From Acidobacteriota bacterium (lineage in GTDB: Bacteria > Acidobacteriota > Terriglobia > Bryobacterales > Bryobacteraceae): a stretch of DNA of 54,596 nucleotides. This document shows positions 1 to 7,808 of the stretch, one piece after another. The notes beneath the pieces are model-generated. The model did no database searches and was not told the origin of the DNA. It saw only the letters and a list, made by a program, of their open reading frames with translations. The translations under genes and the position numbers were made by a program. Position 1 is the first letter of the stretch. Each line of letters starts with the position of its first letter. The stretch is taken from the NCBI GenBank assembly GCA_025354885.1, contig JANXLY010000389.1:1-54596 (forward strand), given 5' to 3'.

Positions 1-2
1 GT

Positions 3-317
3 CTGAACACGAACTGGTTTTTGAATCTGGCAGACGCACGGCGGAAGATCGAAGCCTGGCGAAAGGAATACAACGCAGAGCGGCCGCACAGCAGTTTGGC
101 GTACCGGACGCCGAACGAGTTCGCCAAAATCTGCTCTGAACTCACCAACGGGATGAACGCCACCCCACCGGACCGCCCGCCGGAAGTGGTAGATCGCACA
201 GCGGTGCTCGCCGACAAGGGTTCGCTGGCGCCGTGCCTGACCGGCACGCCCTTGTCAGCTCCGCGCCGCAGTGCAGTGAAGCCTGATCGCGGCGGGCGGC
301 TCCGGCGGGATGGCTAA
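3..317 (+). mobile_element. IS3-family transposase OrfB, C-terminal fragment
   Basis: The reading frame is open from the left edge and encodes the last part of a DDE integrase-core transposase. It shows the typical end of IS3-family OrfB proteins: a WF-L--A segment, then KIEAWR, YN, RPHSSL and a Y-TP-EFA motif around residues 20-45 of the visible part. The catalytic D, D and E residues would lie upstream, outside the window. About 55 residues after the EFA motif are rich in Pro, Arg and Ala and look like read-through beyond the usual end. No terminal inverted repeat was recognised. Whether the element is intact cannot be judged from this fragment. Confidence 0.85.
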
Positions 318-348
318 GGGACGGTAGTATAGAAACCGAGATTCCAAA

Positions 349-895
349 TTACGATTGGTAGAGAAAAGTGGGGCAGGTCAGGCCGGATTCTTTCCAATCG
401 TTGAGCCAGAGGAACGAATGAATCCTAAGCTTGGATTCCTTGATCCGGCCTTCGGAGAATTCTCGGTACATCGGCCATACTGAACCGTCATCGCAATAGC
501 CGTTTCCCGTAAAGATCTGGACTAAATTGGTGATCCAGGCCTGGGAGTCGCCATTGAGGATAGCCAGCACATTGGGAAGTACGAGTGATGGATTCACGGC
601 GTCGAACCGACCCACGCTTTCGTGGATGTAGGAAACAACGCGATTGTAGATGGAATCGTTCCGCGTCCCGCCCACCAGCGTTCCCAGTTCCGCCTTCTCT
701 AAAGATCGCTCAGCCAAGTGTCCTGTGCGCGGTCTTCACTTCGCAATAGAAAGCCAGCACCTCTCCGCTGTAGACCTTGAAGTCTGGAGTCCGGCTAGCG
801 CGCATTTCGGTCTTGGTGTACCGTTCCGTTCTCAGCCCCAAAAAGTTGAGGTATCTCGAAACGCGCGATTCGCCGTCAAGCTTGAGCTTCGACAT
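349..895 (-). pseudogene. PD-(D/E)XK nuclease-like protein, frameshifted
   Basis: Two reading frames together make one protein. The first (895-710) starts at an ATG and contains R-TPDF followed about 14 residues later by CEVKT, the Asp...Glu-x-Lys core of PD-(D/E)XK nucleases. It stops at 710-712. The second frame (from about 717 to 349) continues without an ATG and carries GGTRND--YNRVV, FDAVNP and LPNVLA, which match the usual downstream part of this family of CEVK-containing hypothetical proteins. A single-base shift near 715-735 would rejoin them. The substrate is unknown. The gene lies between an IS3 fragment and the 3' end of a tRNA, so it looks like decayed accessory DNA. A sequencing error at the junction is the alternative. 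Confidence 0.6.
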
Positions 896-1005
896 TTGGA
901 AGGGCTTTCCGCACCCGATTCCGCTTACGGGCTGCTTATTGAAGACTTTTGCTTTTCCGGGCTGGACACCACGAGACCCGTAATTCTATTTGGTCTAATT
1001 CTCTT

Positions 1006-1082
1006 TGGTCGGGGCGGCGGGATTCGAACTCGCGACCCCCTGCGCCCAAGGCAGGTGCGCTACCAGGCTGCGCTACGCCCCG
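1006..1082 (-). tRNA. tRNA-Pro (anticodon UGG)
   Basis: Read on the minus strand from 1082, the 77-nt sequence folds as a cloverleaf. The 7-bp acceptor stem is CGGGGCG with CGCCCCG, the D arm contains AGCCTGGTAGCG, the anticodon stem is CCTGC/GCAGG with loop CTTGGGC, and the T arm contains GTTCGAATC. The anticodon at loop positions 3-5 is TGG, with G37 as expected for tRNA-Pro. Discriminator A is followed by an encoded CCA (1008-1006). The 3' end faces the degraded nuclease gene and the IS fragment, a common position for island integration. Confidence 0.96.
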
Positions 1083-1166
1083 ACATATTTACAGTTTAGC
1101 ATTCCAGGCTCATCCAAACGCCCTCAGCCGCCTCTTTATCCGAATTCATACTCAAGCACTGCCCGC

Positions 1167-2387
1167 CTAATACTTCGCGAAAATCTTCTTCAGCAGCTTG
1201 ATCGACTTGTCCACATGCTTTTCCTTCAGGATATACGCCGGCAGGAATCGCAACACTGTATCGTGCGTGCAGTTGAAAAGTAACCCATGCTCAATGCCGT
1301 CCAGCACCATCTGCTTGCCCGGAATGTCGAGCTCAACCCCGATCATCAGGCCCGCGCCACGCACTTCCTTCACAAACCCGTACTTGCCCTGCAGGCCACG
1401 CAATTCTTCCCGGAAGTACTCGCCCACCCGCCGCATCTGCGGCAGCAGCTCCTCGAGAATATCGAAAAACTCCAATGCAACCTGGCACACCAGCGGACCG
1501 CCGCCAAAGGTCGTACCGTGCATTCCAGACCCCAGCGCATCGGCTGCACGCTGATTCATCAAAATCCCACCCATCGGCAAGCCACAGGAAATCGGCTTTG
1601 CAAACGCAACCACATCCGGCATCACCACAGGGTCGAGCAACTGATAAGAAAAATAAGTACCAGGCCGACCTATGCCGCACTGGATCCCGTCGTGGATCAT
1701 GATCGCGTCGAACTTGTTGCACAACTCGCGCGCCTTCGCAACAAAGCTCCCGGCAACCGGCAACACGCCGCCTTCGCCCTGGATGCCCTCAAAAATTATG
1801 CCAGCTGTTCGTTCACTGAATGCAGCCTCAAGAGCCGCCTCATCATTGCGATCAATGAACTTTACGCCAGGCAGCAGCGGCTCAAAATCCGCCCGGTACT
1901 TTGGCTGTCCCGTCACGCTCAACGCTCCAAAGGTGCGCCCATGAAAGGAATTCTCAAGCGAAATAATCTCGTACTTCTCGGGGCTGATCTTGTGCCCATG
2001 CGCCCGCGCAATCTTCAGCGCGCCTTCAACGGCCTCAGTGCCGGAATTGCAAAAGAAGGCCCGATCCAGGCCACTGATCTCCACCAGCTTCTTCGCCAGC
2101 TTGCCCTGATACTCGTGATAGTAGAGATTCGAAGTATGGAGCAGCTTCGCACTCTGTTCACGGATCACCTTTGTGATCTTCGGGTGATTGTGCCCGAGAG
2201 AATTTACCCCAATGCCAGACAGCAGATCGAGATACTTCTTGCCATCGACATCGTAGAGGTACACACCCTTGCCGCGATCCAGCGCAAGCGGGTATCGCCC
2301 ATAATTCTGCAAGAGGTAACTGCTCTCTAATTCCTGAATTTTTTGCAGCTTCGACAAAGAAGGTGCTGCAACGCTAGAACTGCTCAT
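1167..2387 (-). CDS. argD: Acetylornithine/ornithine-type class III aminotransferase
   Basis: This 406-residue PLP-dependent fold-type I aminotransferase resembles ArgD, which transfers an amino group between N-acetylornithine and 2-oxoglutarate. Visible motifs are [10 protein letters not shown] near 60-70, [13 protein letters not shown] (113-125), the PLP-binding lysine in FAKP (K264) and [12 protein letters not shown]. The strongly conserved DEVQ motif reads D233-G-I-Q here: the Asp that contacts the PLP ring nitrogen is kept but the following Glu is Gly (GGG where GAG would be expected). The start ATG overlaps the stop of the MauE-thioredoxin gene in an ATGA, so the two are translationally coupled. 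No other arginine genes are nearby, so a related omega-amino-acid substrate is possible. Confidence 0.8.
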   Translation of the reverse strand: MSSSSVAAPSLSKLQKIQELESSYLLQNYGRYPLALDRGKGVYLYDVDGKKYLDLLSGIGVNSLGHNHPKITKVIREQSAKLLHTSNLYYHEYQGKLAKKLVEISGLDRAFFCNSGTEAVEGALKIARAHGHKISPEKYEIISLENSFHGRTFGALSVTGQPKYRADFEPLLPGVKFIDRNDEAALEAAFSERTAGIIFEGIQGEGGVLPVAGSFVAKARELCNKFDAIMIHDGIQCGIGRPGTYFSYQLLDPVVMPDVVAFAKPISCGLPMGGILMNQRAADALGSGMHGTTFGGGPLVCQVALEFFDILEELLPQMRRVGEYFREELRGLQGKYGFVKEVRGAGLMIGVELDIPGKQMVLDGIEHGLLFNCTHDTVLRFLPAYILKEKHVDKSIKLLKKIFAKY

Positions 2388-3325
2388 TTATTTACTGTAG
2401 CGAACCCTGAGTCGATCAGTTGCTTCGTAAACGCGGGTTCTTCAAACTTGTTGATTGCCGCTTTCTGTCTTCCATTCTCGACCAGCACCAAAAACGGCGG
2501 GTCTCCAAAGGGAAACACCTTCTTCAACTTCTCCGACTCATTCGAGACCTTGGCCGAAAAGCCAGTGTCCTTCAGAAACTGCCCCGCAAACTGCTTCACT
2601 TCCGTCGGAATCGCGAGAACCGAAGTCCCTGTGAAGTCGAGTTTGGACATCGCCTGCGCGGCATGGAAACAGTGCATGCATTGCGGATCAAAGAAGTAGA
2701 TCAAGTGCCGCCCGTCTCTCAGCGCCAGAGGAGTGCCATCCACAAGCTGCACGCTCTCCGGCGCCACCGCTCCGGTTTGCTTACTCACTGCGTAGGCATA
2801 GTTCGAAACCGCAAAAATACTCAACACCGCAAGTAGCATCGCCGGCTTCTTCCAGTCGGTATTCCATTTCGCCCACCAACCCGCACCTACAGCGCAAGCC
2901 AGCATCAACCCATCACCGACAAAAAATCCCGGCCCCACTGCTCTTTTCAACCAGGGGAAGCAGCTGCATTCCTTGCCTTGCAGCGCCTCATAAAAAAAGC
3001 CCACCCAAAGCATGAAAGCGACCAGCATCAGTCCAATCAGCCACGCACCAATCTTGCGGTAGCGCGGGGTCAGAATGAGAATTGCGCAAAACGTCTCTGC
3101 AATGCCAAAGCTTACCGCCGCAAATTCACTCAGAAACCCCGGTACCTTGGCCTGAGCCAGCCGAGCCGCTGCTTCAATCGGATCGGTCATTTTCCATATC
3201 CCGGCAAGTAAAAATAGAGCAGCCACAAGGATCGCCGAGAGCCACGCTACATAATTCTTCCAGGCCGCTTTTTCGGGCCTGACCTGCTCGGCAAGGCCTA
3301 TGGCCTGTGGCATACTGTGATCCAT
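2384..3325 (-). CDS. MauE/DoxX-like membrane protein with C-terminal thioredoxin-like domain
   Basis: The protein joins an integral membrane domain of the MauE/DoxX redox-associated family to a thioredoxin-like domain. About four hydrophobic helices span residues 20-160 (numbered from the ATG at 3325), with a Cys pair in an ECSC motif between helices (C120, C122). A further helix follows near 165-180. The C-terminal part has a CMHC active-site-like motif (C216, C219) after YFFDPQ. The likely role is moving reducing equivalents across the membrane or forming disulfides in a partner. An in-frame ATG lies further upstream at 3397, but it is deep inside the divergent gene; starts at 3325 or 3313 give a normal N terminus. 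The stop overlaps the downstream aminotransferase start. Confidence 0.75.
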   Translation of the reverse strand: MDHSMPQAIGLAEQVRPEKAAWKNYVAWLSAILVAALFLLAGIWKMTDPIEAAARLAQAKVPGFLSEFAAVSFGIAETFCAILILTPRYRKIGAWLIGLMLVAFMLWVGFFYEALQGKECSCFPWLKRAVGPGFFVGDGLMLACAVGAGWWAKWNTDWKKPAMLLAVLSIFAVSNYAYAVSKQTGAVAPESVQLVDGTPLALRDGRHLIYFFDPQCMHCFHAAQAMSKLDFTGTSVLAIPTEVKQFAGQFLKDTGFSAKVSNESEKLKKVFPFGDPPFLVLVENGRQKAAINKFEEPAFTKQLIDSGFATVNK

Positions 3326-4949
3326 GTTTCTTATTTTAGTCCTGATTGCGATGACTTCTTTTGGCCAGGTAGCAGACTTGGTTGTCGAGAACGCCACGAT
3401 CTATACAGTGGATAAGACGAAGCCTGCCGCAAACAGTCTCGCCATCAAGGACGGCAAGTTCATTGCCGTTGGTGGAGACATGAAAAAACACATCGGCCCA
3501 CAGACCAAAAGAATCGACGCTAAAGGTGCTGCAATCATTCCGGGCCTAATCGACGCCCACGTCCATATGCGCGGTCTCGGCGACATGCTCGAAACTTTCG
3601 ACATGCGCTTCGTCAAGTCGCGCGAGGAAGTAGCGCAAATGGTCAAGCGTGCCGCCGACAAGATGCAGCCCGGCGAATGGGTGCGTGGGCGCAATTGGGA
3701 TCAAACCAACTGGGGCGGGGAATTCCCCAACGCCGATGACCTCAGCAAGGTCGTCAATGATCGCCCCGTCTATCTGACACGCGTCGATGGCCACGCCGGA
3801 TGGGCCAATCGCAAAGCCCTCGAAATCGCTGGCCTAACCAAAGAAACCCAGGATCCCCCCGGCGGACAGATCATTCGCGACAAGGCAGGCAACCCCACTG
3901 GCGTACTGATTGATCGCGCCCAGGCTCTTGTGACCCGCAAGATCCCCGCTCTCACCGATGCTCAGGTCAAGCGCCGCCTGATGCTTGCCGCCGCTGCCAG
4001 TGTCAAACTCGGCCTCACTGGAGTCCACGATGCCGGCATCGGGGTGCAAGAGCGCAACGCCTACCGCCAGCTCATCAAAGAAGACGCCCTGCCCCTTCGC
4101 ATCTACGCCATGATCGGCGGCACTGGCGAACTCTGGCAGGAGTACGCAAAGAGTGGGCCCGAATTCGGCTCACACCTCACCGTACGCAGCGTCAAACTCT
4201 ACGCCGACGGTGCACTCGGCTCCCGTGGTGCTGCTCTCTGGCAACCTTACACCGATGACAAGTCAAATAGCGGTTTGATGACTACGACCAAAGAAACCCT
4301 CGAAGGCCAGATCAAAGAAGTCGCCGCTACATCCTTTCAGGTTTGCACTCACGCCATCGGCGACAAGGCCAATCGCATCGTCCTCGATGCCTACGCGCAA
4401 GTGCTCAAAATCAAAAACGACCGTCGCTTCCGCGTCGAACACGCACAGGTAATTGCACTTCCCGATTTCAAACTCTTCGCCGATTTCAACATCATCCCTT
4501 CGATGCAGGCCACCCACGCCACGAGCGACATGCGTTGGGCTGAAAAACGCCTAGGCCCAGATCGAGTCGCCGGAGCCTACGCCTGGAAGCGTTTTTTGAA
4601 AATGGGCATTCCCCTCGCCAATGGCAGCGACTTCCCGGTTGAAGACCCCAATCCCCTCTTCGGCTTTTACGCCTCGTTCACCCGTCAGGATCAGACCGGC
4701 TTTCCCGAAGGCGGCTGGATGCCCGACCAGAAGCTCACCCGCGAAGAAACCCTCGAGAGTTTTACCCTCACGCCCGCCTATGCAGCCTTCGAAGAAAAAC
4801 AGAAGGGTTCGATTACTCCGGGCAAACTGGCCGACTTCCTGATTCTCGAACAGGACATCATGAAGATCGCCCCAAAGGATGTACTCACCACCAAAATCGC
4901 TTCCACCTATGTCGGAGGCCGTCTGGTCTATTCCGCTTCGAAAAACTGA
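3324..4949 (+). CDS. Exported YtcJ-like amidohydrolase
   Basis: This 541-residue protein belongs to the amidohydrolase superfamily, YtcJ/amidohydrolase-3 branch: metal-dependent hydrolases with a TIM barrel, often of unknown substrate. Residues 1-15 form a short signal peptide (hydrophobic run ending at SFGQ). The metal-binding HxH is H79/H81 in DAHVH. Later barrel motifs are KLYADGALGSRGAAL, CTHAIGDKAN, RVEHAQV and NGSDFPVEDPNP, which supply the remaining His, Lys and Asp ligands. The start codon sits in a CATG palindrome shared with the divergent gene's start, so there is no intergenic space for a promoter. The last 22 bp overlap the convergent hemL 3' end. Substrate cannot be inferred. Confidence 0.85.
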   Translation: MFLILVLIAMTSFGQVADLVVENATIYTVDKTKPAANSLAIKDGKFIAVGGDMKKHIGPQTKRIDAKGAAIIPGLIDAHVHMRGLGDMLETFDMRFVKSREEVAQMVKRAADKMQPGEWVRGRNWDQTNWGGEFPNADDLSKVVNDRPVYLTRVDGHAGWANRKALEIAGLTKETQDPPGGQIIRDKAGNPTGVLIDRAQALVTRKIPALTDAQVKRRLMLAAAASVKLGLTGVHDAGIGVQERNAYRQLIKEDALPLRIYAMIGGTGELWQEYAKSGPEFGSHLTVRSVKLYADGALGSRGAALWQPYTDDKSNSGLMTTTKETLEGQIKEVAATSFQVCTHAIGDKANRIVLDAYAQVLKIKNDRRFRVEHAQVIALPDFKLFADFNIIPSMQATHATSDMRWAEKRLGPDRVAGAYAWKRFLKMGIPLANGSDFPVEDPNPLFGFYASFTRQDQTGFPEGGWMPDQKLTREETLESFTLTPAYAAFEEKQKGSITPGKLADFLILEQDIMKIAPKDVLTTKIASTYVGGRLVYSASKN

Positions 4950-6193
4950 CGCGCCGCCGCACGCGTGGCCTCAATGTCAGCGTCCTGGTGCGCATACCCT
5001 ACAAAGCCAGCTTCAAATTGTGACGGCGCAAGATACACGCCATGCTCCAGCATGTGTGTAAAGAACCTGGCGAAGCGTGCCGTGTCGCACTTCTTCGCCG
5101 ACTCATAATCGAATACCGGTTCTGTCGTAAAGAAGAACGTGAACATCGAGCCAACGCGGTTAATCGTCACTCCCGGAAAATGATCGGAACAAAGCTTCGC
5201 CGTTCGTTCCTCAAGTGCCGTGTAAACCTCAGGATGTTCCTTGAGGTACTTCAACATGGCAAGCCCCGCAGATACGGCCAGCGGGTTCCCCGACAAGGTA
5301 CCAGCCTGGTAAATCGGCCCCACCGGTGCAACGTAATTCATCACTTCTGCGCTGCCGCCATAAGCAGCAATCGGCAGTCCGCCGCCAATGATCTTGCCAA
5401 ACGCGGTCATGTCCGGCTTCACCCCATAGAGCGTCTGCGCTCCACCATACGCCACACGAAAACCGCACATCACTTCATCAAAGATCAGCAGTGCTCCATG
5501 CTTGGTACACAAGCTGCGCAGCCCTTCAAGAAAACCAGTGGCTGGAGGGATGCAGCCCATATTGCCAGCCACCGGTTCTACCATCACACTCGCAATTTTT
5601 CCCGCATGATTCTCAAACGCCTGCTCCACTGCCAACAGGTCATTGAATGGCACTGAGATCGTCGTCGCCGCAAACGCCGCCGGTACTCCCGCGCTGTCGC
5701 TCAACCCAAGTGTGGCCAGCCCCGAACCCGCCTTCACCAGCAGTGAATCCACGTGCCCGTGATAACAGCCTTCAAACTTGATGCAGAGATCGCGACCCGT
5801 AAATCCACGTGCCACCCTCAACGCACTCATCGCCGCTTCAGTCCCGCTATTCACCAGGCGCACCATCTCCATCGAAGGTGCCGCATCGCGGATCGCCTCT
5901 GCCAGAATGATCTCTCGTTCCGTCGGCGCACCAAAGCTTGTACCGATCTCAAGCACCGCTTGAATCGCATCGATCACACACTTCGGCCGATGGCCCAGAA
6001 TCAGCGGCCCCCAACTCCCGATGTAGTCGATAAAGCTGTTTCCGTCTTCGTCGATCATCCGGCAGCCTTCACCCTTCTTGATGAAGAGCGGCCCCCCGCC
6101 AACGCTGCGAAACGAACGGACTGGGGAATTCACACCCCCGGGAATCACTTGCCTTGCTCTTTCAAGCAGGCTGCTGGAACGAGTCTTGTTCAT
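4928..6193 (-). CDS. hemL: Glutamate-1-semialdehyde 2,1-aminomutase
   Basis: HemL converts glutamate-1-semialdehyde to 5-aminolevulinate, the first dedicated precursor of heme and other tetrapyrroles (C5 pathway). The 421-residue length is normal. Family signatures are IPGGVNSPVR near the N terminus, VNSGTEAAMSALR--R (114-129), IFDEVMCGFR with D239, and the PLP lysine K267 in TAFGKIIGGGLPIAAYGG. It is the promoter-distal gene of a leftward group; 15 bp separate it from the flavoprotein gene upstream. Its 3' end overlaps the amidohydrolase by 22 bp. No other heme genes are in the window. The identification is secure. Confidence 0.96.
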   Translation of the reverse strand: MNKTRSSSLLERARQVIPGGVNSPVRSFRSVGGGPLFIKKGEGCRMIDEDGNSFIDYIGSWGPLILGHRPKCVIDAIQAVLEIGTSFGAPTEREIILAEAIRDAAPSMEMVRLVNSGTEAAMSALRVARGFTGRDLCIKFEGCYHGHVDSLLVKAGSGLATLGLSDSAGVPAAFAATTISVPFNDLLAVEQAFENHAGKIASVMVEPVAGNMGCIPPATGFLEGLRSLCTKHGALLIFDEVMCGFRVAYGGAQTLYGVKPDMTAFGKIIGGGLPIAAYGGSAEVMNYVAPVGPIYQAGTLSGNPLAVSAGLAMLKYLKEHPEVYTALEERTAKLCSDHFPGVTINRVGSMFTFFFTTEPVFDYESAKKCDTARFARFFTHMLEHGVYLAPSQFEAGFVGYAHQDADIEATRAAARQFFEAE

Positions 6194-6208
6194 GTTTTTG
6201 TTTGTAAC

Positions 6209-7408
6209 CTAGCGCGCTGTTGCGCGAATGCTGACTGGCGGCTCGGGGATGATCCGCTGAAAGATAAAATTGACTACCGATTCATTCACCGACCCATTCA
6301 AACTCCGAAACACCCGGTTTCGCAGGCTGATGTAGTCCTGGGTTCCTGAAAAGATGTCCTGCATCAATTCATACAACTTCGGGCTGCGGTTCATGTACCC
6401 GACAATGCACGACGGTATGCTCTTGAAGAAGAATCTCCCCAGGTAAAGCTTCTGTGCAAAGCTCGCGCCAAATTCGAGATCCAGTAGGAAATCGTCTTCC
6501 ATCTGGCTGCGATAAACACCTGCCGCTGTCGCAGGGTCGAACGATTCGGACCGGATCACTCTGCTCGCCAGATCCGCCGATCGCATCGCATAATAAATGC
6601 CTTCCCCGGTGATCGGATCTACCAGGCCTGCCGCATCTCCAACTGCCATCCATCGCTTACCCGCCACCCGATTCGTCTTCCAGTGCGCTCGCGAAAGCGA
6701 AGGTAGCATATGCGCGTACAATTGGCCTTGCTTCCAGTTGATTCCCTTTTCATCGAGGTAAAGTTCAAGCCGCAGCTTCAATTGCTGCGCTGTTTCGCCG
6801 CGTCCACAAATGCCCGCCGACAAATGCCCCGCCCGTGGAAAGATCCAGATATAGCCCTCAAGACGATCCAGAAACTGGATGTCGATGTGCTCCTGATTGG
6901 TCGGGATGTAATAGCCCAGCGCCACCATCGTGTCTTGCGGTGTCCATTGTGTTCCTACCTCACGCAGCGGGTTGCGAGCCCCGGTAGCAACAATCATGTA
7001 ATCCGCCTCAATCGATCCAGCCTTCGTTTTCAGCGTCCACCCTTGCTCACGCTCTTCGATTGCTGTCACCCGCTCCTTCTCAATCTGCACGCCCGCGTTC
7101 TCTGCCCGATCCAGAAGCATCTGGTTCAATTCAAGACGCGAAAAAATTAGCAGTGGCTGATTCAGCTTCAATTTGACACTGCCCACTTTGTGCGCCCCAA
7201 TGTAAGACTCGGTCACAATTTTCTTGGGCGTCCTGCTCTCAAATAGAAAAGGGTACTTTTCATACGCCTTGTAGGTGATGCCGCCACCGCAAGGCTTCTC
7301 CCAGGCAAGCTTCTCGTCGATCAGGATGGTTTCGAGCCCCGACGCTGCTAGTAATTCTGCCGTATGCGCTCCAGCCGGCCCTCCGCCTAGAACCGCAACC
7401 CGCTTCAC
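6209..7408 (-). CDS. Geranylgeranyl reductase-like FAD-dependent oxidoreductase
   Basis: This 399-residue flavoprotein of the geranylgeranyl reductase/halogenase type probably reduces isoprenoid double bonds or oxidises a small substrate in the cytoplasm. It begins with the FAD-binding Rossmann motif GGGPAGAHTAELL (8-20) and an acidic strand end at IDE. The second flavin motif is GDAAGLVDPITGEGI (about 275-290), typical of geranylgeranyl reductases. An early PCGGGIT motif also fits that family. It follows the lipoprotein gene with an ATGA overlap and precedes hemL. In a non-phototroph the substrate could be the menaquinone tail or membrane lipids; this is inference. No bacteriochlorophyll genes are nearby. 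Confidence 0.8.
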   Translation of the reverse strand: MKRVAVLGGGPAGAHTAELLAASGLETILIDEKLAWEKPCGGGITYKAYEKYPFLFESRTPKKIVTESYIGAHKVGSVKLKLNQPLLIFSRLELNQMLLDRAENAGVQIEKERVTAIEEREQGWTLKTKAGSIEADYMIVATGARNPLREVGTQWTPQDTMVALGYYIPTNQEHIDIQFLDRLEGYIWIFPRAGHLSAGICGRGETAQQLKLRLELYLDEKGINWKQGQLYAHMLPSLSRAHWKTNRVAGKRWMAVGDAAGLVDPITGEGIYYAMRSADLASRVIRSESFDPATAAGVYRSQMEDDFLLDLEFGASFAQKLYLGRFFFKSIPSCIVGYMNRSPKLYELMQDIFSGTQDYISLRNRVFRSLNGSVNESVVNFIFQRIIPEPPVSIRATAR

Positions 7409-7797
7409 TTGGGGCCGCCAGGGCTTGCTGGCGGATGTCCGGGAGGCAGGTTCGTGCCCCCGCCACCGCCCATGCCACCGCTAGTCGACTTCACCGTCCA
7501 CTCATCTCCCTTGCGCTCCAGCTTGTAGCTCATGTTCAACATGCTGTCCGCTGACCCCTTCACCCGAAAGGCAACTTGCGCCTCAGCTTGATTCCCTTGA
7601 AAGGAAACATTGCTGACCTCGACTTCCATCCCTGACATGTTCAAGCCTGAGACTGAAGCAAGCCGTTTCAGCACTGCTTCCTTGACAGCATCTTTGTTGT
7701 TGATGTCCTTGGCGCATCCGAAAAGGAAAAACACCGGAACCAGGACACATAGAATCTTTGAAAAAAGTAAAGAAGATCGCACACCAGAATTATACAT
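7405..7797 (-). CDS. Small lipoprotein of unknown function
   Basis: The 130-residue product has a charged N terminus, a hydrophobic stretch and a lipobox ending LFGC near residue 28, so it should be lipid-anchored in the envelope. The body (residues 35-105) alternates charged and hydrophobic strands and resembles small NTF2-like or DUF-type periplasmic domains, but no family was recognised. The C terminus is a Gly-rich and Pro-rich tail (GGGGG, then PPGHPPASPGGP). Its stop overlaps the start of the flavoprotein gene, suggesting co-expression. It begins 11 bp downstream of the large propeller-protein gene. Confidence 0.65.
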   Translation of the reverse strand: MYNSGVRSSLLFSKILCVLVPVFFLFGCAKDINNKDAVKEAVLKRLASVSGLNMSGMEVEVSNVSFQGNQAEAQVAFRVKGSADSMLNMSYKLERKGDEWTVKSTSGGMGGGGGTNLPPGHPPASPGGPK

Positions 7798-7808
7798 AGC
7801 GAATTCAG

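Noticed and set aside
650-1283. Several plus-strand frames across the tRNA gene
   Set aside because: They read through the complement of the nuclease-like gene and of tRNA-Pro; the tRNA explains the conserved part.
1287-2330. Long 347-codon open frame on the plus strand
   Set aside because: Entirely antisense to the aminotransferase gene, no ribosome binding site and a composition typical of a complement frame.
6209-7408. Possible phototrophy cluster (hemL next to a geranylgeranyl reductase)
   Set aside because: No bch, crt or reaction-centre genes are present; these reductases also occur in non-phototrophs.
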